Shown one piece after another: positions 8,770 through 17,983 of a DNA stretch of 64,000 bases. The position numbers and the translations under genes were made by a program. Below the pieces are notes generated by a model. It was not told where the DNA came from, did no database searches, and saw only the letters and a list, made by a program, of their open reading frames with translations. The first letter of the stretch is position 1. Each line of letters starts with the position of its first letter. The DNA is from Desulfocucumis palustris (GTDB lineage: Bacteria; Bacillota; Desulfotomaculia; Desulfotomaculales; Desulfocucumaceae): NCBI RefSeq assembly GCF_002933875.1, contig NZ_BFAV01000155.1, positions 1 to 64,000 of the forward strand, given 5' to 3'.

Positions 8770-9924
8770 CTATCCGGAGGCGCTTTTTTTCCACTCCAGC
8801 AGTGACCGGTAGCAGTCAGCAAGCTTTTTCGCGGTGCCCCGGGAGGATATGTGCCAGGCGTTTTCCCTGGCCTTTAAGCTCATTTTTTCCCTTAACAGCC
8901 GGTCCTTCAACAACAGCGCAATCTTTTCCACAAACTCATCCCGGTCTTCCCCGGTAAGAAAGCCATCTTTTCCGTCTTCCACCATTTCACTGACCCCAAA
9001 AGCTTTTACCGCCACCACGGGCAATCCCGCGGCTTTGGCCTCACCTATTACCAGACCCTGGGTTTCCGTTACCGAGGCAAATACGAATATATCCGCTCCC
9101 ACATAGCAGTTAACCACATCCTGCCAGGGCATTTTCCCGGTAAATATAATTTTTTCCGTCAGCCCGCTCACCTTGGCCTGTTTTTTCAGCTTTTCCTCTT
9201 CAGGTCCTCCACCCACCAACACCAGGCAGGAGTCTGCGCTTCTATGGTGTATTTCTTTAAACGCCTCCAGCAGGAAATGAATATTTTTCTCCACACCAAG
9301 CCTGCCCACGAATAGAAGTATTTTTTTCTCCCGGTCAATATTGTATTTTTGTCTTAGCCAGCCGGGATTACTATTAATAAACTTTTCCACCTCGATGCCC
9401 GTGGGTATGGTCTCCACCCTGGCGTTCACGCCAAGCTCCTCCAGGTGTTTGGCGATTATCCCGGTGGGGGTGATAACCATATCGCAGCCGTTGCAAAAAT
9501 CCCTGCACAGGCGCCTGGTAATCTCCCTTGTTATTTCCTGTCCCAGGGGCACGTAATGAACATATTGGTCGTAAAGGGTGTGAAAGGTAAACACCAGCGG
9601 AATGCCAAGCCTTTTGGCGTATTTAGCCCCCAGTCTGCCCAGCAGGAAGGGGGAGTGCACATGAATAATGTCCAGTTTTAAGTTTCTTATTACCGGCTTG
9701 AGCCGGATTGAGAAAGGTATTGCCAGGGTGTAGCCCGGATTGGTAGGCGCCGGCAGGGAGGCGAATCGGAATACCCTGTTTTCCTTGGCGCACTTCGGAT
9801 AACTGGGAGCAAAAATATATACATCGTGTCCCATGTCCGTCAATTCCCGGGTAAATACTTCTATTGACTTTACCACCCCGCTGGTATAGGGAAGGTAACT
9901 GTCCGTAAAAATTCCTATTTTCAT
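8770..9924 (-). CDS. GT4-family glycosyltransferase
   Basis: A GT-B fold retaining glycosyltransferase (384 aa). The N-terminal half starts GIFTDSYLPYTSGVV and holds IIHVHSP and FTFHTLYDQYVHY, typical of diacylglycerol glucosyl- and mannosyltransferases of the GT4 family. The C-terminal half holds LLFVGRLGVEKN and the donor-site EX7E motif in TETQGLVIGEAKA. Likely role: adding sugar from a nucleotide-sugar to a membrane lipid or surface glycan. AGGAG precedes the ATG at 6 nt. Acceptor unknown. Confidence 0.82.
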   Translation of the reverse strand: MKIGIFTDSYLPYTSGVVKSIEVFTRELTDMGHDVYIFAPSYPKCAKENRVFRFASLPAPTNPGYTLAIPFSIRLKPVIRNLKLDIIHVHSPFLLGRLGAKYAKRLGIPLVFTFHTLYDQYVHYVPLGQEITREITRRLCRDFCNGCDMVITPTGIIAKHLEELGVNARVETIPTGIEVEKFINSNPGWLRQKYNIDREKKILLFVGRLGVEKNIHFLLEAFKEIHHRSADSCLVLVGGGPEEEKLKKQAKVSGLTEKIIFTGKMPWQDVVNCYVGADIFVFASVTETQGLVIGEAKAAGLPVVAVKAFGVSEMVEDGKDGFLTGEDRDEFVEKIALLLKDRLLREKMSLKARENAWHISSRGTAKKLADCYRSLLEWKKSASG

Positions 9925-10003
9925 TGGTATCTCCTGAATTAATTACCTGATATTCCTAATATAAACTGGTTTTATTATATCATGATTTCCAGTATTCAGT
10001 TAT

Positions 10004-10468
10004 TTAAACCTCCACTGTCCATTTGTAACAAACATTGTTTACCCTCCAGCCCTCTTTTCCCCTGTTCATGGTGTAGACGGCCTTGCCCCGCTGCCTTGCC
10101 CCGGATATTACGTCCTCCACTTCCAGAACGGCTTCGGCGGTGGCGCTTTGGGGATTTATTTCTTTTACGTCCACCGACACAAGTTTTGCCCGGCTGTACC
10201 AGTCGGTGCTTTTGCGGTTGAAGTTCCAGGCGTCCCGGGTCAATTTTACAAGCAGCTCGCCGTCATAATACTTGCTTAATAATGCCTTGACTTCATCCTC
10301 CGTTTTTAAATAAAGCCACGAATCGTCTTCCACCGCTCCCTTTATTACCGAGTTTATTTCACCAAAATCACCGCCGGCCGCAGCCAGCCCGTTCCTTTCC
10401 ATCAGTGCGGCAGGGTATGTGGCAAGAGATAATGCCAACGCCAGCAGTAACAATAACCACCTTTTCAT
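10004..10468 (-). CDS. Secreted hypothetical protein, 154 aa
   Basis: There is a clear signal peptide (basic MKRW, then a leucine/alanine-rich core to about residue 20). The mature part has a helical start, a DSWLYLKTEDEV segment, and then strands ending in GWRVNNVCYKW. The pattern of helix then curved sheet with a closing GWRV strand is that of NTF2/SnoaL-like folds, but I do not recognise a named family. GAAAGG precedes the ATG. It sits between the glycosyltransferase and the terminator of the radical SAM gene, so it has its own transcript. Confidence 0.6.
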   Translation of the reverse strand: MKRWLLLLLALALSLATYPAALMERNGLAAAGGDFGEINSVIKGAVEDDSWLYLKTEDEVKALLSKYYDGELLVKLTRDAWNFNRKSTDWYSRAKLVSVDVKEINPQSATAEAVLEVEDVISGARQRGKAVYTMNRGKEGWRVNNVCYKWTVEV

Positions 10469-10560
10469 ATGCCCTTTCCGTCACCCCCTGTTTATATATT
10501 TGACCCTTTAAACTATTAAGCCTTCCATTTTATGTTAATTTTACCATAATATATATCATA

Positions 10561-10590
10561 AAAAAAGAACACCCTATGGTGTTCAAAAAA
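10561..10590 (-). terminator. Terminator after the radical SAM gene
   Basis: GAACACC/GGTGTTC with a 4-nt loop and TTTTTTT on the minus strand; a T-run also flanks the other side, so it may work both ways. Confidence 0.85.
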
Positions 10591-10623
10591 GATGATCTTA
10601 TTTTTTTCACTCATTAATTTTTG

Positions 10624-11499
10624 TTATAGCCCCCTCATATACTCCGGCTTGAGGTTGTACTTCCCGGGCCGGCTCAGCACGTCGTCCAGCAGCTCTGTCA
10701 AACGCTCCCGGTCTTTATTCAGCGTACCTTTCAGCGGCAGGTAATTGGAGGCGTGATTGCAGCGGAAAACACAGCCTGTAAGGTTCATATTCTCCAGCAT
10801 CCATTTTATTTCTTGCAATGATTCCAGAGGATTCAGCAATGACAGCCCGCCCTGTTTAATTTTGTCGTAGATTGGCGTTTTCGGCACGGGCATCAGGGTT
10901 AAAGCTCCAATATAGGTGGGGTCCATCCTGCTCAAAAGCTTTGCGGTGTCCACCGCGTGCTCCCTGGACTTTTCCCTTCCCCCCAGCCCGGTGATCACTG
11001 TCACGGACAGTTTAAAGCCCGCTTCCAGCGCCTTCCTGCCGGCTTCCTCCATTTCAGCCACGGTAACACCCTTGTTAATTTCTTTTAAAATGTTCTCATT
11101 ACCGCTCTCAACGCCGAGATAAAGGATTTTTAAACCTGCCTTTCTTATTTCCAGCAACTCGCCGGGAGACTTCCTCAGTATGTCCTTGGGCCCTGCATAG
11201 GCGGTAACCCTCTGCAACCGGGGAAAGGCACTCTCAAGCCTTTTCAAAAGGCGGATAAGCTGTTCGGCGGGCATGGCCAGTACGTTGCCGTCCGCCAGAA
11301 ATATTCTCCTTACATCCCCGGCATACTTTGAGGCGTCTGCTATATCCTCTTCAATTTCCCGCCATTCCCTGATTCTAAACTTCTTTCCCTTATACATGCC
11401 GCAAAAGGTGCAGGCATTATGCGAACATCCGATGGTTACCTGCAATATTAGGCTGAACGCCTCGCTGGGCGGCCTGAATAACGGTTCTTCGTAACGCAT
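10624..11499 (-). CDS. Radical SAM protein with C-X4-C-X2-C cluster motif
   Basis: A 291-aa radical SAM enzyme. The cluster motif is GCSHNACTFC with cysteines at residues 25, 30 and 33: four residues, not three, between the first two. The rest fits the class: FLADGNVLAMP, TAYAGPKDIL, YLGVESGN and a GLGG loop. This is the Elp3/coproporphyrinogen-like group of standalone radical SAM proteins seen widely in Clostridia, with unknown substrate. Cysteines late in the protein (TGCVFRCNHA) could hold an auxiliary site. AAGGAAG precedes the ATG; pfkA ends 21 bp upstream, so the two are probably one transcript. Confidence 0.78.
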   Translation of the reverse strand: MRYEEPLFRPPSEAFSLILQVTIGCSHNACTFCGMYKGKKFRIREWREIEEDIADASKYAGDVRRIFLADGNVLAMPAEQLIRLLKRLESAFPRLQRVTAYAGPKDILRKSPGELLEIRKAGLKILYLGVESGNENILKEINKGVTVAEMEEAGRKALEAGFKLSVTVITGLGGREKSREHAVDTAKLLSRMDPTYIGALTLMPVPKTPIYDKIKQGGLSLLNPLESLQEIKWMLENMNLTGCVFRCNHASNYLPLKGTLNKDRERLTELLDDVLSRPGKYNLKPEYMRGL

Positions 11500-11520
11500 G
11501 TGAAAAGCACTTCCTTAAAA

Positions 11521-12615
11521 CTATACTCCGAAGGAAATCCCCAGCTGCCTGGCAGTTAGCACCAAATGGTTATCCAGCGGCACCTTTCTAAGCTCCCCTA
11601 CGGCGTTGCCCAGGGGAACCGAAGTGATATCTATACCCTGCAGGCTTACCATGTGGCCGTACTTTCCATCCATTATAAGATTTACCGCCGCAACTCCATA
11701 ACGTGTGGCCAGTATCCTGTCGAAGGCCGTGGGAGAGCCGCCCCTTTGCAGGTGGCCCAATACCGTAACCCTGGATTCCTTATCCGTCAAGTCCTCTATT
11801 TGTTTGGCCACCACGTTGCCTATTCCGCCCAGCCTAACCGGCTCAAAGCTTCCTTCCACCATTCTTTGCACCACCACGTCGCCGTCCTGGGGCTTTGCCC
11901 CCTCCGCCACCACTATGATGCTGAACTTTTTGTTGCTGGCGCTGCGCTGATTGACCTTTTCTATTACCTTGTTGATGTCAAAGGGTATTTCAGGAATAAG
12001 TATCACATCAGCTCCGCCGGCAATGCCTGCCGCCAGTGCAATCCAGCCGGCGTACCTGCCCATTACCTCCAATACCATTACCCTGTGATGAGACTCCGCG
12101 GTGGTATGCAGTTTATCCAGGGCCTCGGTGGCTGTGGTCAGGGCCGTGTCAAAGCCGAAAGTCTGATCCGTGGCGGAAAGGTCGTTATCAATGGTCTTGG
12201 GCACTCCCACCACGTTAAGGCCTTTTTCGTGCAATTCCCTGGCAATGGACAGGCTTCCGTCCCCTCCTATCACTATCAGAGCGTCCACCTCATGAATGCT
12301 GATGTTTTCAAAAACCCTGTCTGAAACATCCACAAAGGCCATTTCCCCGCCCTTCAGCACAGGGTAATGAAAGGGATTATCCCTGTTGGTGGTGCCCAGT
12401 ATGGTGCCTCCCCGGGGAAGAATCCCGGCCACGTCATTTTCGCCCATTTCCCTGGCCTGGTTTTTAATCAGGCCTCCAAAACCGTTTTGAAAGCCTATTA
12501 CAGTCAGTCCGTACTGCCTGACTGCCGTTTTTACAACTGCCCTGATAACCGCATTCAGCCCCGGGGCGTCTCCCCCCCCGGTGAGTAAGCCTATTCTTCT
12601 AATAGCTTTGGTCAT
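11521..12615 (-). CDS. pfkA: 6-phosphofructokinase (group III type)
   Basis: PFK phosphorylates fructose 6-phosphate in glycolysis. Residues 12-18 (TGGGDAP) bind phosphoryl donor, GGDGS is at 117-121, PKTIDND at 139-145 holds the catalytic Asp, and GHLQRGG is near 290. The two donor-determining positions are Gly in GGDGS and Lys in PKTIDND. Classical ATP-PFKs have Gly/Gly and PPi-PFKs Asp/Lys, so this Gly/Lys mix is that of group III (mixed-substrate clade), usually predicted ATP-dependent. At 364 aa it is longer than the 320-aa E. coli type. GGAGGG precedes the ATG at 5 nt. Confidence 0.9.
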   Translation of the reverse strand: MTKAIRRIGLLTGGGDAPGLNAVIRAVVKTAVRQYGLTVIGFQNGFGGLIKNQAREMGENDVAGILPRGGTILGTTNRDNPFHYPVLKGGEMAFVDVSDRVFENISIHEVDALIVIGGDGSLSIARELHEKGLNVVGVPKTIDNDLSATDQTFGFDTALTTATEALDKLHTTAESHHRVMVLEVMGRYAGWIALAAGIAGGADVILIPEIPFDINKVIEKVNQRSASNKKFSIIVVAEGAKPQDGDVVVQRMVEGSFEPVRLGGIGNVVAKQIEDLTDKESRVTVLGHLQRGGSPTAFDRILATRYGVAAVNLIMDGKYGHMVSLQGIDITSVPLGNAVGELRKVPLDNHLVLTARQLGISFGV

Positions 12616-12660
12616 GGGTATCCCTCCGGGTCATTAATATTTGTTACTCTATTATTCGTC

Positions 12661-13422
12661 CTATGTATTTATAAATTCAGCTATGGCCTTATTTAAACCG
12701 GCGGGCTGTTCCAGCATCATCATGTGCCCGGCGCCGTCGATAATTTTAAATTCCGCTTTCCGTATGCCGTCCGCCAGCCGCCGGCCATATTTAACCGGAG
12801 TCATGACGTCCTGGGCTGACGAAACCACAAGGGTGGGCACATTAATATCATCCAGCAAAGTATCAACGTTAAAATTATCGCAGGCTAAAAAATCCTTGTA
12901 AAACACTTCAGGGGCCACCGACTTTAATTCCCGGGCGGCCGCGTCCAGCATATTCCCGGGAGTATCCTTGCTATACAGGAAATTCTCCATTCCCTCAGGG
13001 ATATTTCCGTTTTTAAAGGTTTCCAGCAATTCCTGCTTTACTCTCAGCCTGGAGCCGGTTCCTATGAGAATGAGACCGGCCAGCCTCCCTGGATTGTTCA
13101 AGACATAATCCAGGGCCACGGCGCCGCCCATGGAATGTCCCGCCAAATAAAAGGGAATGCCCAGAAGTATCTCCGCCAGCTCCCGGATGAATGCGCTGTA
13201 AGCTGAAATACTGTCCAGGGGCGCGCCTCCGGACAGTCCATGACCGGGAAGGTCCGGTGCTATTACCAGATATTTCTTGCCCAATTCCGCCACCTGCTCG
13301 CTCCAGTGCCTGTGGCTTCCGCCGGCGCCGTGGACGAATATTATGGCCTGTTTGGGATTGCCCGGGGACGGCAGTCCTGCGCCGTAATGGTATTTTTCTC
13401 CCCGCATGGTAACATAAGGCAT
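12661..13422 (-). CDS. Alpha/beta hydrolase
   Basis: A 253-aa soluble alpha/beta hydrolase. It has the oxyanion motif FVHGAGGSHRHW, the nucleophile elbow GHSMGG (Ser near 96), a catalytic Asp candidate in SSAQDVMTP and the histidine in DGAGHMMMLEQP. The triad is complete. The substrate is unknown: esterase, lactonase or C-C hydrolase are all possible. GGAGGGG precedes the ATG with good spacing. It lies downstream of the UPF0182 unit but a terminator separates them. Confidence 0.8.
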   Translation of the reverse strand: MPYVTMRGEKYHYGAGLPSPGNPKQAIIFVHGAGGSHRHWSEQVAELGKKYLVIAPDLPGHGLSGGAPLDSISAYSAFIRELAEILLGIPFYLAGHSMGGAVALDYVLNNPGRLAGLILIGTGSRLRVKQELLETFKNGNIPEGMENFLYSKDTPGNMLDAAARELKSVAPEVFYKDFLACDNFNVDTLLDDINVPTLVVSSAQDVMTPVKYGRRLADGIRKAEFKIIDGAGHMMMLEQPAGLNKAIAEFINT

Positions 13423-13445
13423 GGGAACCCCTCCGCTTTCAGATG

Positions 13446-13477
13446 AAAAACCTACCGGCGCCAGGTTCCGGTAGGTC
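13446..13477 (-). terminator. Terminator of the UPF0182/small-protein transcript
   Basis: ACCTACCGG/CCGGTAGGT with a 9-nt loop followed on the minus strand by a T-run (TTTTTC). Confidence 0.85.
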
Positions 13478-13520
13478 TTAAATCATGATGATAAGGCACT
13501 TGCTTTTATTATTTTAAATT

Positions 13521-13673
13521 CTAATGGCCGTGATCGCAACCGTGGCTTCCGGCCGCCGGTTTTGGATCCTCATATTTGTCCCACATTCTGGCAAAGGGAT
13601 AGCCTATGGCCAGCAACGCCACGGTGGTTATAAAACCAAAAATAATTCCTAATAACCAGTTATCAAAAAACAT
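13521..13673 (-). CDS. Small single-TM protein with His/Cys-rich tail, 50 aa
   Basis: The predicted product has one transmembrane helix (about residues 7-27, LLGIIFGFITTVALLAIGY) and a short hydrophilic tail ending GSHGCDHGH, which looks able to bind a metal. I start it at ATG 13673, which has GGAAGGAG 11 nt upstream; the frame is open further up but through a hairpin. It follows the UPF0182 gene by 70 bp and shares its terminator, so the two may be functionally linked. I do not recognise the family. Confidence 0.6.
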   Translation of the reverse strand: MFFDNWLLGIIFGFITTVALLAIGYPFARMWDKYEDPKPAAGSHGCDHGH

Positions 13674-13697
13674 GCCGGTTTTCACTCCTTCCAGCAG

Positions 13698-13731
13698 CCG
13701 TCCGCCCCCTCCTGGCGCAGGGGGTGGACGG
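13698..13731 (-). other. 13-bp GC-rich hairpin between UPF0182 and small-TM genes
   Basis: CCGTCC-CCCCCT pairs with AGGGGG-GGACGG (one G:T pair) around an 8-nt loop. No U-run follows, so it is more likely an mRNA-stability or processing element in an operon than a terminator. It ends shortly before the ribosome site of the 50-aa gene. Confidence 0.6.
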
Positions 13732-13742
13732 TTCATAAAAAT

Positions 13743-16493
13743 TTATTGTCCCGCTTTTTGTGCCATCTCGTTTAATACTTCCTTAAGACGTTTTTGGGCG
13801 TCCCCGTATCCCGACCAGTCGCCTTCCTTTAATCTGGCCTGGGCTTCGTCATAAATTTTATTGGCCTCGGAGGCCAGCTGGCTGACAGTCCTGTCGGCCT
13901 GGGGCTGCTGCTGCCCTTCAACTTGTTGGGGCGGCGCCGCCGGCTGCTCTTTGCCGCCGAATATCTTTTGGAGCGCAATATCCAGGGTGGGCTCCATTAC
14001 CACCCTGTCGCCGTGGATAACTATAACCCTGCGCAATTCAGGCATTTTGCTTTGCTCCGCCTGCAGGTAAAGCGGTTCCACGTACAACAGTGAATCCTTT
14101 ATAGGTATAATCATCAAATTGCCCCGGATTACCTGTGACCCCCTCTGGTCCCACAGGGCTATCTGCTGGGATATGGTGGTGTCCTGGTTTATCCTGGCCT
14201 CCACCTGCATGGGACCGTAGACCAGTTCCTGCTTGGGAAACTCATACATCAGCAGTTTGCCGTAACTCTCCCCGTCAGACCGGCCGGCCAGCCAGGCGAT
14301 CATGTTCTTCTTGTTCTGCGGGGTAAAGGGCAGTATCTGGATGTATTCCGTGGATTTTTCCCCGGGCAGTCTTACAATGGTGTAGTAGGGCTCCAGGGTC
14401 TGCTCCTGGTCGTAAAACATTTCCGTGGGCATGTTCCACTTGTCTTCTTTGTTATAGAACACCTCCGGGTCGTCCATATGGAACACCGTGTATTTCTGCG
14501 CCTGGATAGTGAACATGTCTTCGGGATACCTGATATGACTCTTTATACCCTCCGGCATCTTGTCCAGGGGAAGGAAAAGCCCGGGGAAAATCCGGCTGTA
14601 GGTTTTTATCACGGGATCCTTCTGGTCGGCGATGTAAAACTTAACATCACCGCTATAGGCGTCCACCACAACCTTAACCGAATTCCTGATATAATTCAAT
14701 CCCCCGGTAAAGGGCTCGGCGTAGGGATACATGTTTGTCACCGTGTAGGCATCCCACAGCCAGTACAGTTTTCCGCCGTCAACCACCATATAGGGGTCGG
14801 AGTCATATTGCAGGAAAGGCGCTATTTTAGGCACCCTTTCCTTAATGTTGCGGTAATACAGCACCTGGCTGCCGCTGTTTACCTCGCCGGAAAGCAGTAG
14901 CTTGTAATCGCCCATGACGAAGGCAAACATGAGCCTTCTAAATATGGAGCCTACCTTAACTCCATTCTTTCCCTCGTATTTGCTGTAAGCGTTGTCATCG
15001 CCCCTGGGGTAATCAAACTCCAGTTCCCTGGTATTGACGATTACATAATTGTCGGTCAGTTCCCCGAAATAGATTTCCGGGCGCTCAACCTTCAAATCCA
15101 CACCGGACGCCGGTGGAATGTCCTTGATAAACAGATTGGGCAGTCCTTCTCCGGTAACCTCATTTACCGGACTCATCACTATACCGTAGCCATGGGTATA
15201 TTTTAATCTCTGGTTGACCCAGGTTTTGGCCTGCTCGGAAAGCTGCTCCTGGTTAAGCTCCCTGGCGGATATCATCACCTGGCGGTATTGGCCGTTAATA
15301 TTATAACGATCCACGTCAATATTTTTAAGCTCGTAGTACAGCCTCATCTCCTGCAGCTGGCTGTAAGTCTGCTGCAGGGGCCGGTAATCCCACAGCCTGA
15401 TATTTTCTATGGTTTCCGGGTTTTGCCGGATGTCTTCCGCATTCAAGGTCTTGCCGGCGGGGAAGGGCCGGCTTTCCACCTGGTCCAGCCCATAGGCTTT
15501 TCTGGTAAACTCAATGCTGTTCTCCAAATACGGTTTTTCCCGGCTGAGCTCATTGGGAACCACTATAAATTTTTGAATCAGGGCGGGATATACTCCCCCC
15601 AGGGCCACCGAGGCAACCAGCAAAAATCCTATGGTGTACATTACCAGCCTGAAGCGGCGGAGAAAAACGTTGACCAGAACCACCGCGGCGCACAGCAGCG
15701 ATACGAAGAACAGAATTTTGTAGGCGATCAGTGTGGCGTGCACGTCGGTGTATCCTGGTCCGTATACTATGCCGCTCTGGGTATGCATGAGATTGTATTG
15801 CTCAAGCCGGTATCCCCATGCCCTGATGGCAAAATAGACTGCCGCCAGCGCCGAAAGGTGGAAGCGCGCGGATTCCGAGCGGAAAAGCTTGGCCTGTCCG
15901 CCTCCCCGGGCTGTTTCGGCCACAAAATAGGCTACCGCGGCCCAAAGGGCAAGCAGCAGAACTATCCAGGTCAGCAGCCTGTAGATAAATTGATAAAAGG
16001 GAAGCTGGAATACGTAAAACCCCACATCCTTGTTAAAAATGGGATCGCTATACCCGAAGGAGCTGGGATGGAAAAATTTCTGCAGAATAACCCAGTCTCC
16101 GGTAACCGCCGTTCCTATAAAGAAGGCCATTACCAGGCTGATCAACCCAAACACCATTATCACCGGCCCGGAGCTCACGTATTTGCTCCAGGGAGACTGG
16201 TACAGGGTTATTATATTGTCATCCTGCTGTAGTTGTTTAGCCGACTCCACCGCCTTTAACAACGCCTTGCGGGCGGGAAGCAGGTTTATGAACATCAGCA
16301 CGAAAACAACCGCGCCAACAACAATTTTTAAACCGATTTCGGACAGCAGTATTTTCAGAAAAACATTCTGGTAGCTTAGGCTGGCAAACCACAGCCAGTC
16401 AATGTAAAGACTTGCGCCCCAGCGAACCATAGCCAGCAGTACTATCAGAAGTACAAATGCCGCTATTGTTACCTTGCGTAGTCCCTGACTCAA
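13743..16493 (-). CDS. UPF0182 family large membrane protein
   Basis: A 916-aa protein of the UPF0182 family, found in Actinobacteria and Firmicutes, function unknown. The N-terminal third has about seven transmembrane helices. A long extracytoplasmic region then carries the conserved blocks ELNQEQL, YTHGYGIVMSPVNEVT, NTRELEFDYPRGDDN and YVEPLYLQA. The C-terminus is a Pro/Gln-rich linker (about 840-870) followed by a short helical tail. The TTG start has GGGGGAG 5 nt upstream. Length is typical. It is followed by a short single-TM protein that may be a partner. Confidence 0.88.
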   Translation of the reverse strand: MSQGLRKVTIAAFVLLIVLLAMVRWGASLYIDWLWFASLSYQNVFLKILLSEIGLKIVVGAVVFVLMFINLLPARKALLKAVESAKQLQQDDNIITLYQSPWSKYVSSGPVIMVFGLISLVMAFFIGTAVTGDWVILQKFFHPSSFGYSDPIFNKDVGFYVFQLPFYQFIYRLLTWIVLLLALWAAVAYFVAETARGGGQAKLFRSESARFHLSALAAVYFAIRAWGYRLEQYNLMHTQSGIVYGPGYTDVHATLIAYKILFFVSLLCAAVVLVNVFLRRFRLVMYTIGFLLVASVALGGVYPALIQKFIVVPNELSREKPYLENSIEFTRKAYGLDQVESRPFPAGKTLNAEDIRQNPETIENIRLWDYRPLQQTYSQLQEMRLYYELKNIDVDRYNINGQYRQVMISARELNQEQLSEQAKTWVNQRLKYTHGYGIVMSPVNEVTGEGLPNLFIKDIPPASGVDLKVERPEIYFGELTDNYVIVNTRELEFDYPRGDDNAYSKYEGKNGVKVGSIFRRLMFAFVMGDYKLLLSGEVNSGSQVLYYRNIKERVPKIAPFLQYDSDPYMVVDGGKLYWLWDAYTVTNMYPYAEPFTGGLNYIRNSVKVVVDAYSGDVKFYIADQKDPVIKTYSRIFPGLFLPLDKMPEGIKSHIRYPEDMFTIQAQKYTVFHMDDPEVFYNKEDKWNMPTEMFYDQEQTLEPYYTIVRLPGEKSTEYIQILPFTPQNKKNMIAWLAGRSDGESYGKLLMYEFPKQELVYGPMQVEARINQDTTISQQIALWDQRGSQVIRGNLMIIPIKDSLLYVEPLYLQAEQSKMPELRRVIVIHGDRVVMEPTLDIALQKIFGGKEQPAAPPQQVEGQQQPQADRTVSQLASEANKIYDEAQARLKEGDWSGYGDAQKRLKEVLNEMAQKAGQ

Positions 16494-16532
16494 AAATTCT
16501 CCCCCTTTTTCGCACTACCCGATGGAAGAACA

Positions 16533-16709
16533 TTACATGGGTTTGGGCACTTTTTGAGATTCATCGGATTCGTGTCTTATTTTTGCCTCGCACATCTGGC
16601 AAAATACCACCGGTGATTTTTTTTGGGACTCATCCTCATCATCGTAGGGATCCGGCTTAAACTCCTCCAGTTCAACGGGCCTTCCGCACATCATGCAGCG
16701 AATTTGCAT
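16533..16709 (-). CDS. Small zinc-ribbon protein (YlaI/DUF2197-like)
   Basis: The 58-aa product has two CxxC pairs: CMMC near residue 5 and CQMC near residue 37, with an acidic middle (DPYDDEDE). This is the layout of YlaI/DUF2197 ribbons of Firmicutes. ATG 16709 has GGAGG 8 nt upstream; an in-frame TTG at 16724 overlaps that site and is unlikely. Monocistronic-looking. Function unknown. Confidence 0.7.
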   Translation of the reverse strand: MQIRCMMCGRPVELEEFKPDPYDDEDESQKKSPVVFCQMCEAKIRHESDESQKVPKPM

Positions 16710-16853
16710 GGAAAACACCTCCAAGTATAATATATGTCTAATGCGCCATCAGTGTATTTTCGCCCCGGGATTATTAAATTCCTGCCTGCTCAGGGGTGTC
16801 GATTATTGTTAATCAGTCAAGCGGCCAACCATTAATGGAAAGGGATAAAGGCA

Positions 16854-17876
16854 TTAAAAGCGCGTCTTCAAATCTCCCGCCAGGCTTTCAGGCATATGCA
16901 GGGTCCAGGGGTCGTTGTGCAGCACTTGCAGATGGCTAACATCACTTCCCACCACCGGGAAAATGGTATAGCGCCCCACAATCCTGGCATGTATTCTAAA
17001 ACCCTCCTCCGCCCTGGGGGCAAAATACAAAACGGCGTTGAACGCGGGCACGTTAACGGAATCATAATAATCGACTACCTTTTTAAAGCCTTCCAGAACA
17101 TTTTCCAGAGCACTTTGGGACAGGTCCTCCGGCGATACGCCCCCGGGCAGAACCCCGGTAACATCCACCAGCGCCCTGGGGGCGAAGGTAGCCAGCCAGT
17201 CCGCCGCGCCGGTTTTGCCTATGTATCTCTCGCCCTCTCTCTCAATTTTTACCAGGTCGTCCCAGAAGTTGGCGCCATTATTCTCTTTATATTCATTGGC
17301 GGCTGTTATCATCTGTCCGTCGTAGCTGGAAGGTTCCGGGCCGCTAATCACCTGCAGGTGGGGATGGATTAAAGAGCCCCCGGCATAAGGCATGTAATTC
17401 CAGTTGATTGAGCAATATCCGGTCCCGCCGGGGTCCTTCTCCGCGGCGATTTTGAGAAACTCCAGCCCGGCATTGAAACTGTCCAGCATCAATTTCACCG
17501 TTATCTCCCGCATGGGCACATAATGCCTGGGAGTCATAACCACCACCGCGGTGTGCTTTTCATAAGGGTGCAGATTTGGAACCAGCACCGCTTCCCCCAC
17601 CTTTAGCCGTCCGCCCGGGATAAAATCGTCAGGATAGCGGGGAGTCGCCGCCTCCAGGCTATCCGGGCAAAAAGGGCAGAACCTTTTTCTTGACTCTTCC
17701 ACGTAGGGAGTCCAGTCAAATCTGGGAAAGCCAATTTTACGAAAGGGGAAAATCCTCACCAGCTGTCCGGTTAAGGGGTCGAAGCGGGTTTCACTGTCAG
17801 CTTCCCTTAGCTCAAAATTGTTCATGGGATCGTGATACAATGTTTTATTAACCACACGTTTTAAATTTACGGTCAT
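16854..17876 (-). CDS. Galactose-1-phosphate uridylyltransferase-like (HIT superfamily)
   Basis: The protein (about 340 aa) resembles GalT: a CPFCPDS metal-site pair, an HPYEKHTAVVVMTPRH segment, and the nucleophile motif LIHPHLQV with the catalytic histidine. A second half-domain ends with FRIHARIVGR. The family moves nucleotidyl groups between sugar 1-phosphates; the sugar here is unknown because no galE or galK lies nearby. I start at ATG 17876, 13 nt after AGGAGG; the upstream in-frame ATG at 17939 lacks a ribosome site. A DUF4931-like or other HIT-type transferase remains possible. Confidence 0.75.
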   Translation of the reverse strand: MTVNLKRVVNKTLYHDPMNNFELREADSETRFDPLTGQLVRIFPFRKIGFPRFDWTPYVEESRKRFCPFCPDSLEAATPRYPDDFIPGGRLKVGEAVLVPNLHPYEKHTAVVVMTPRHYVPMREITVKLMLDSFNAGLEFLKIAAEKDPGGTGYCSINWNYMPYAGGSLIHPHLQVISGPEPSSYDGQMITAANEYKENNGANFWDDLVKIEREGERYIGKTGAADWLATFAPRALVDVTGVLPGGVSPEDLSQSALENVLEGFKKVVDYYDSVNVPAFNAVLYFAPRAEEGFRIHARIVGRYTIFPVVGSDVSHLQVLHNDPWTLHMPESLAGDLKTRF

Positions 17877-17940
17877 GATTAAAATCCAACCTCCTATCAG
17901 GTTAAAACTGGTACTAAATATATTGTAACAATTTTTCACA

Positions 17941-17973
17941 CAAAAAAAAATAAGCGCCCCTCACCGGGACGTT
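17941..17973 (-). terminator. Terminator of ddl
   Basis: CGTCCC/GGGGCG stem with a 5-nt loop, then CTTATTTTTTTTT on the minus strand, directly after the ddl stop. Confidence 0.8.
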
Positions 17974-17983
17974 TATTCATAAA

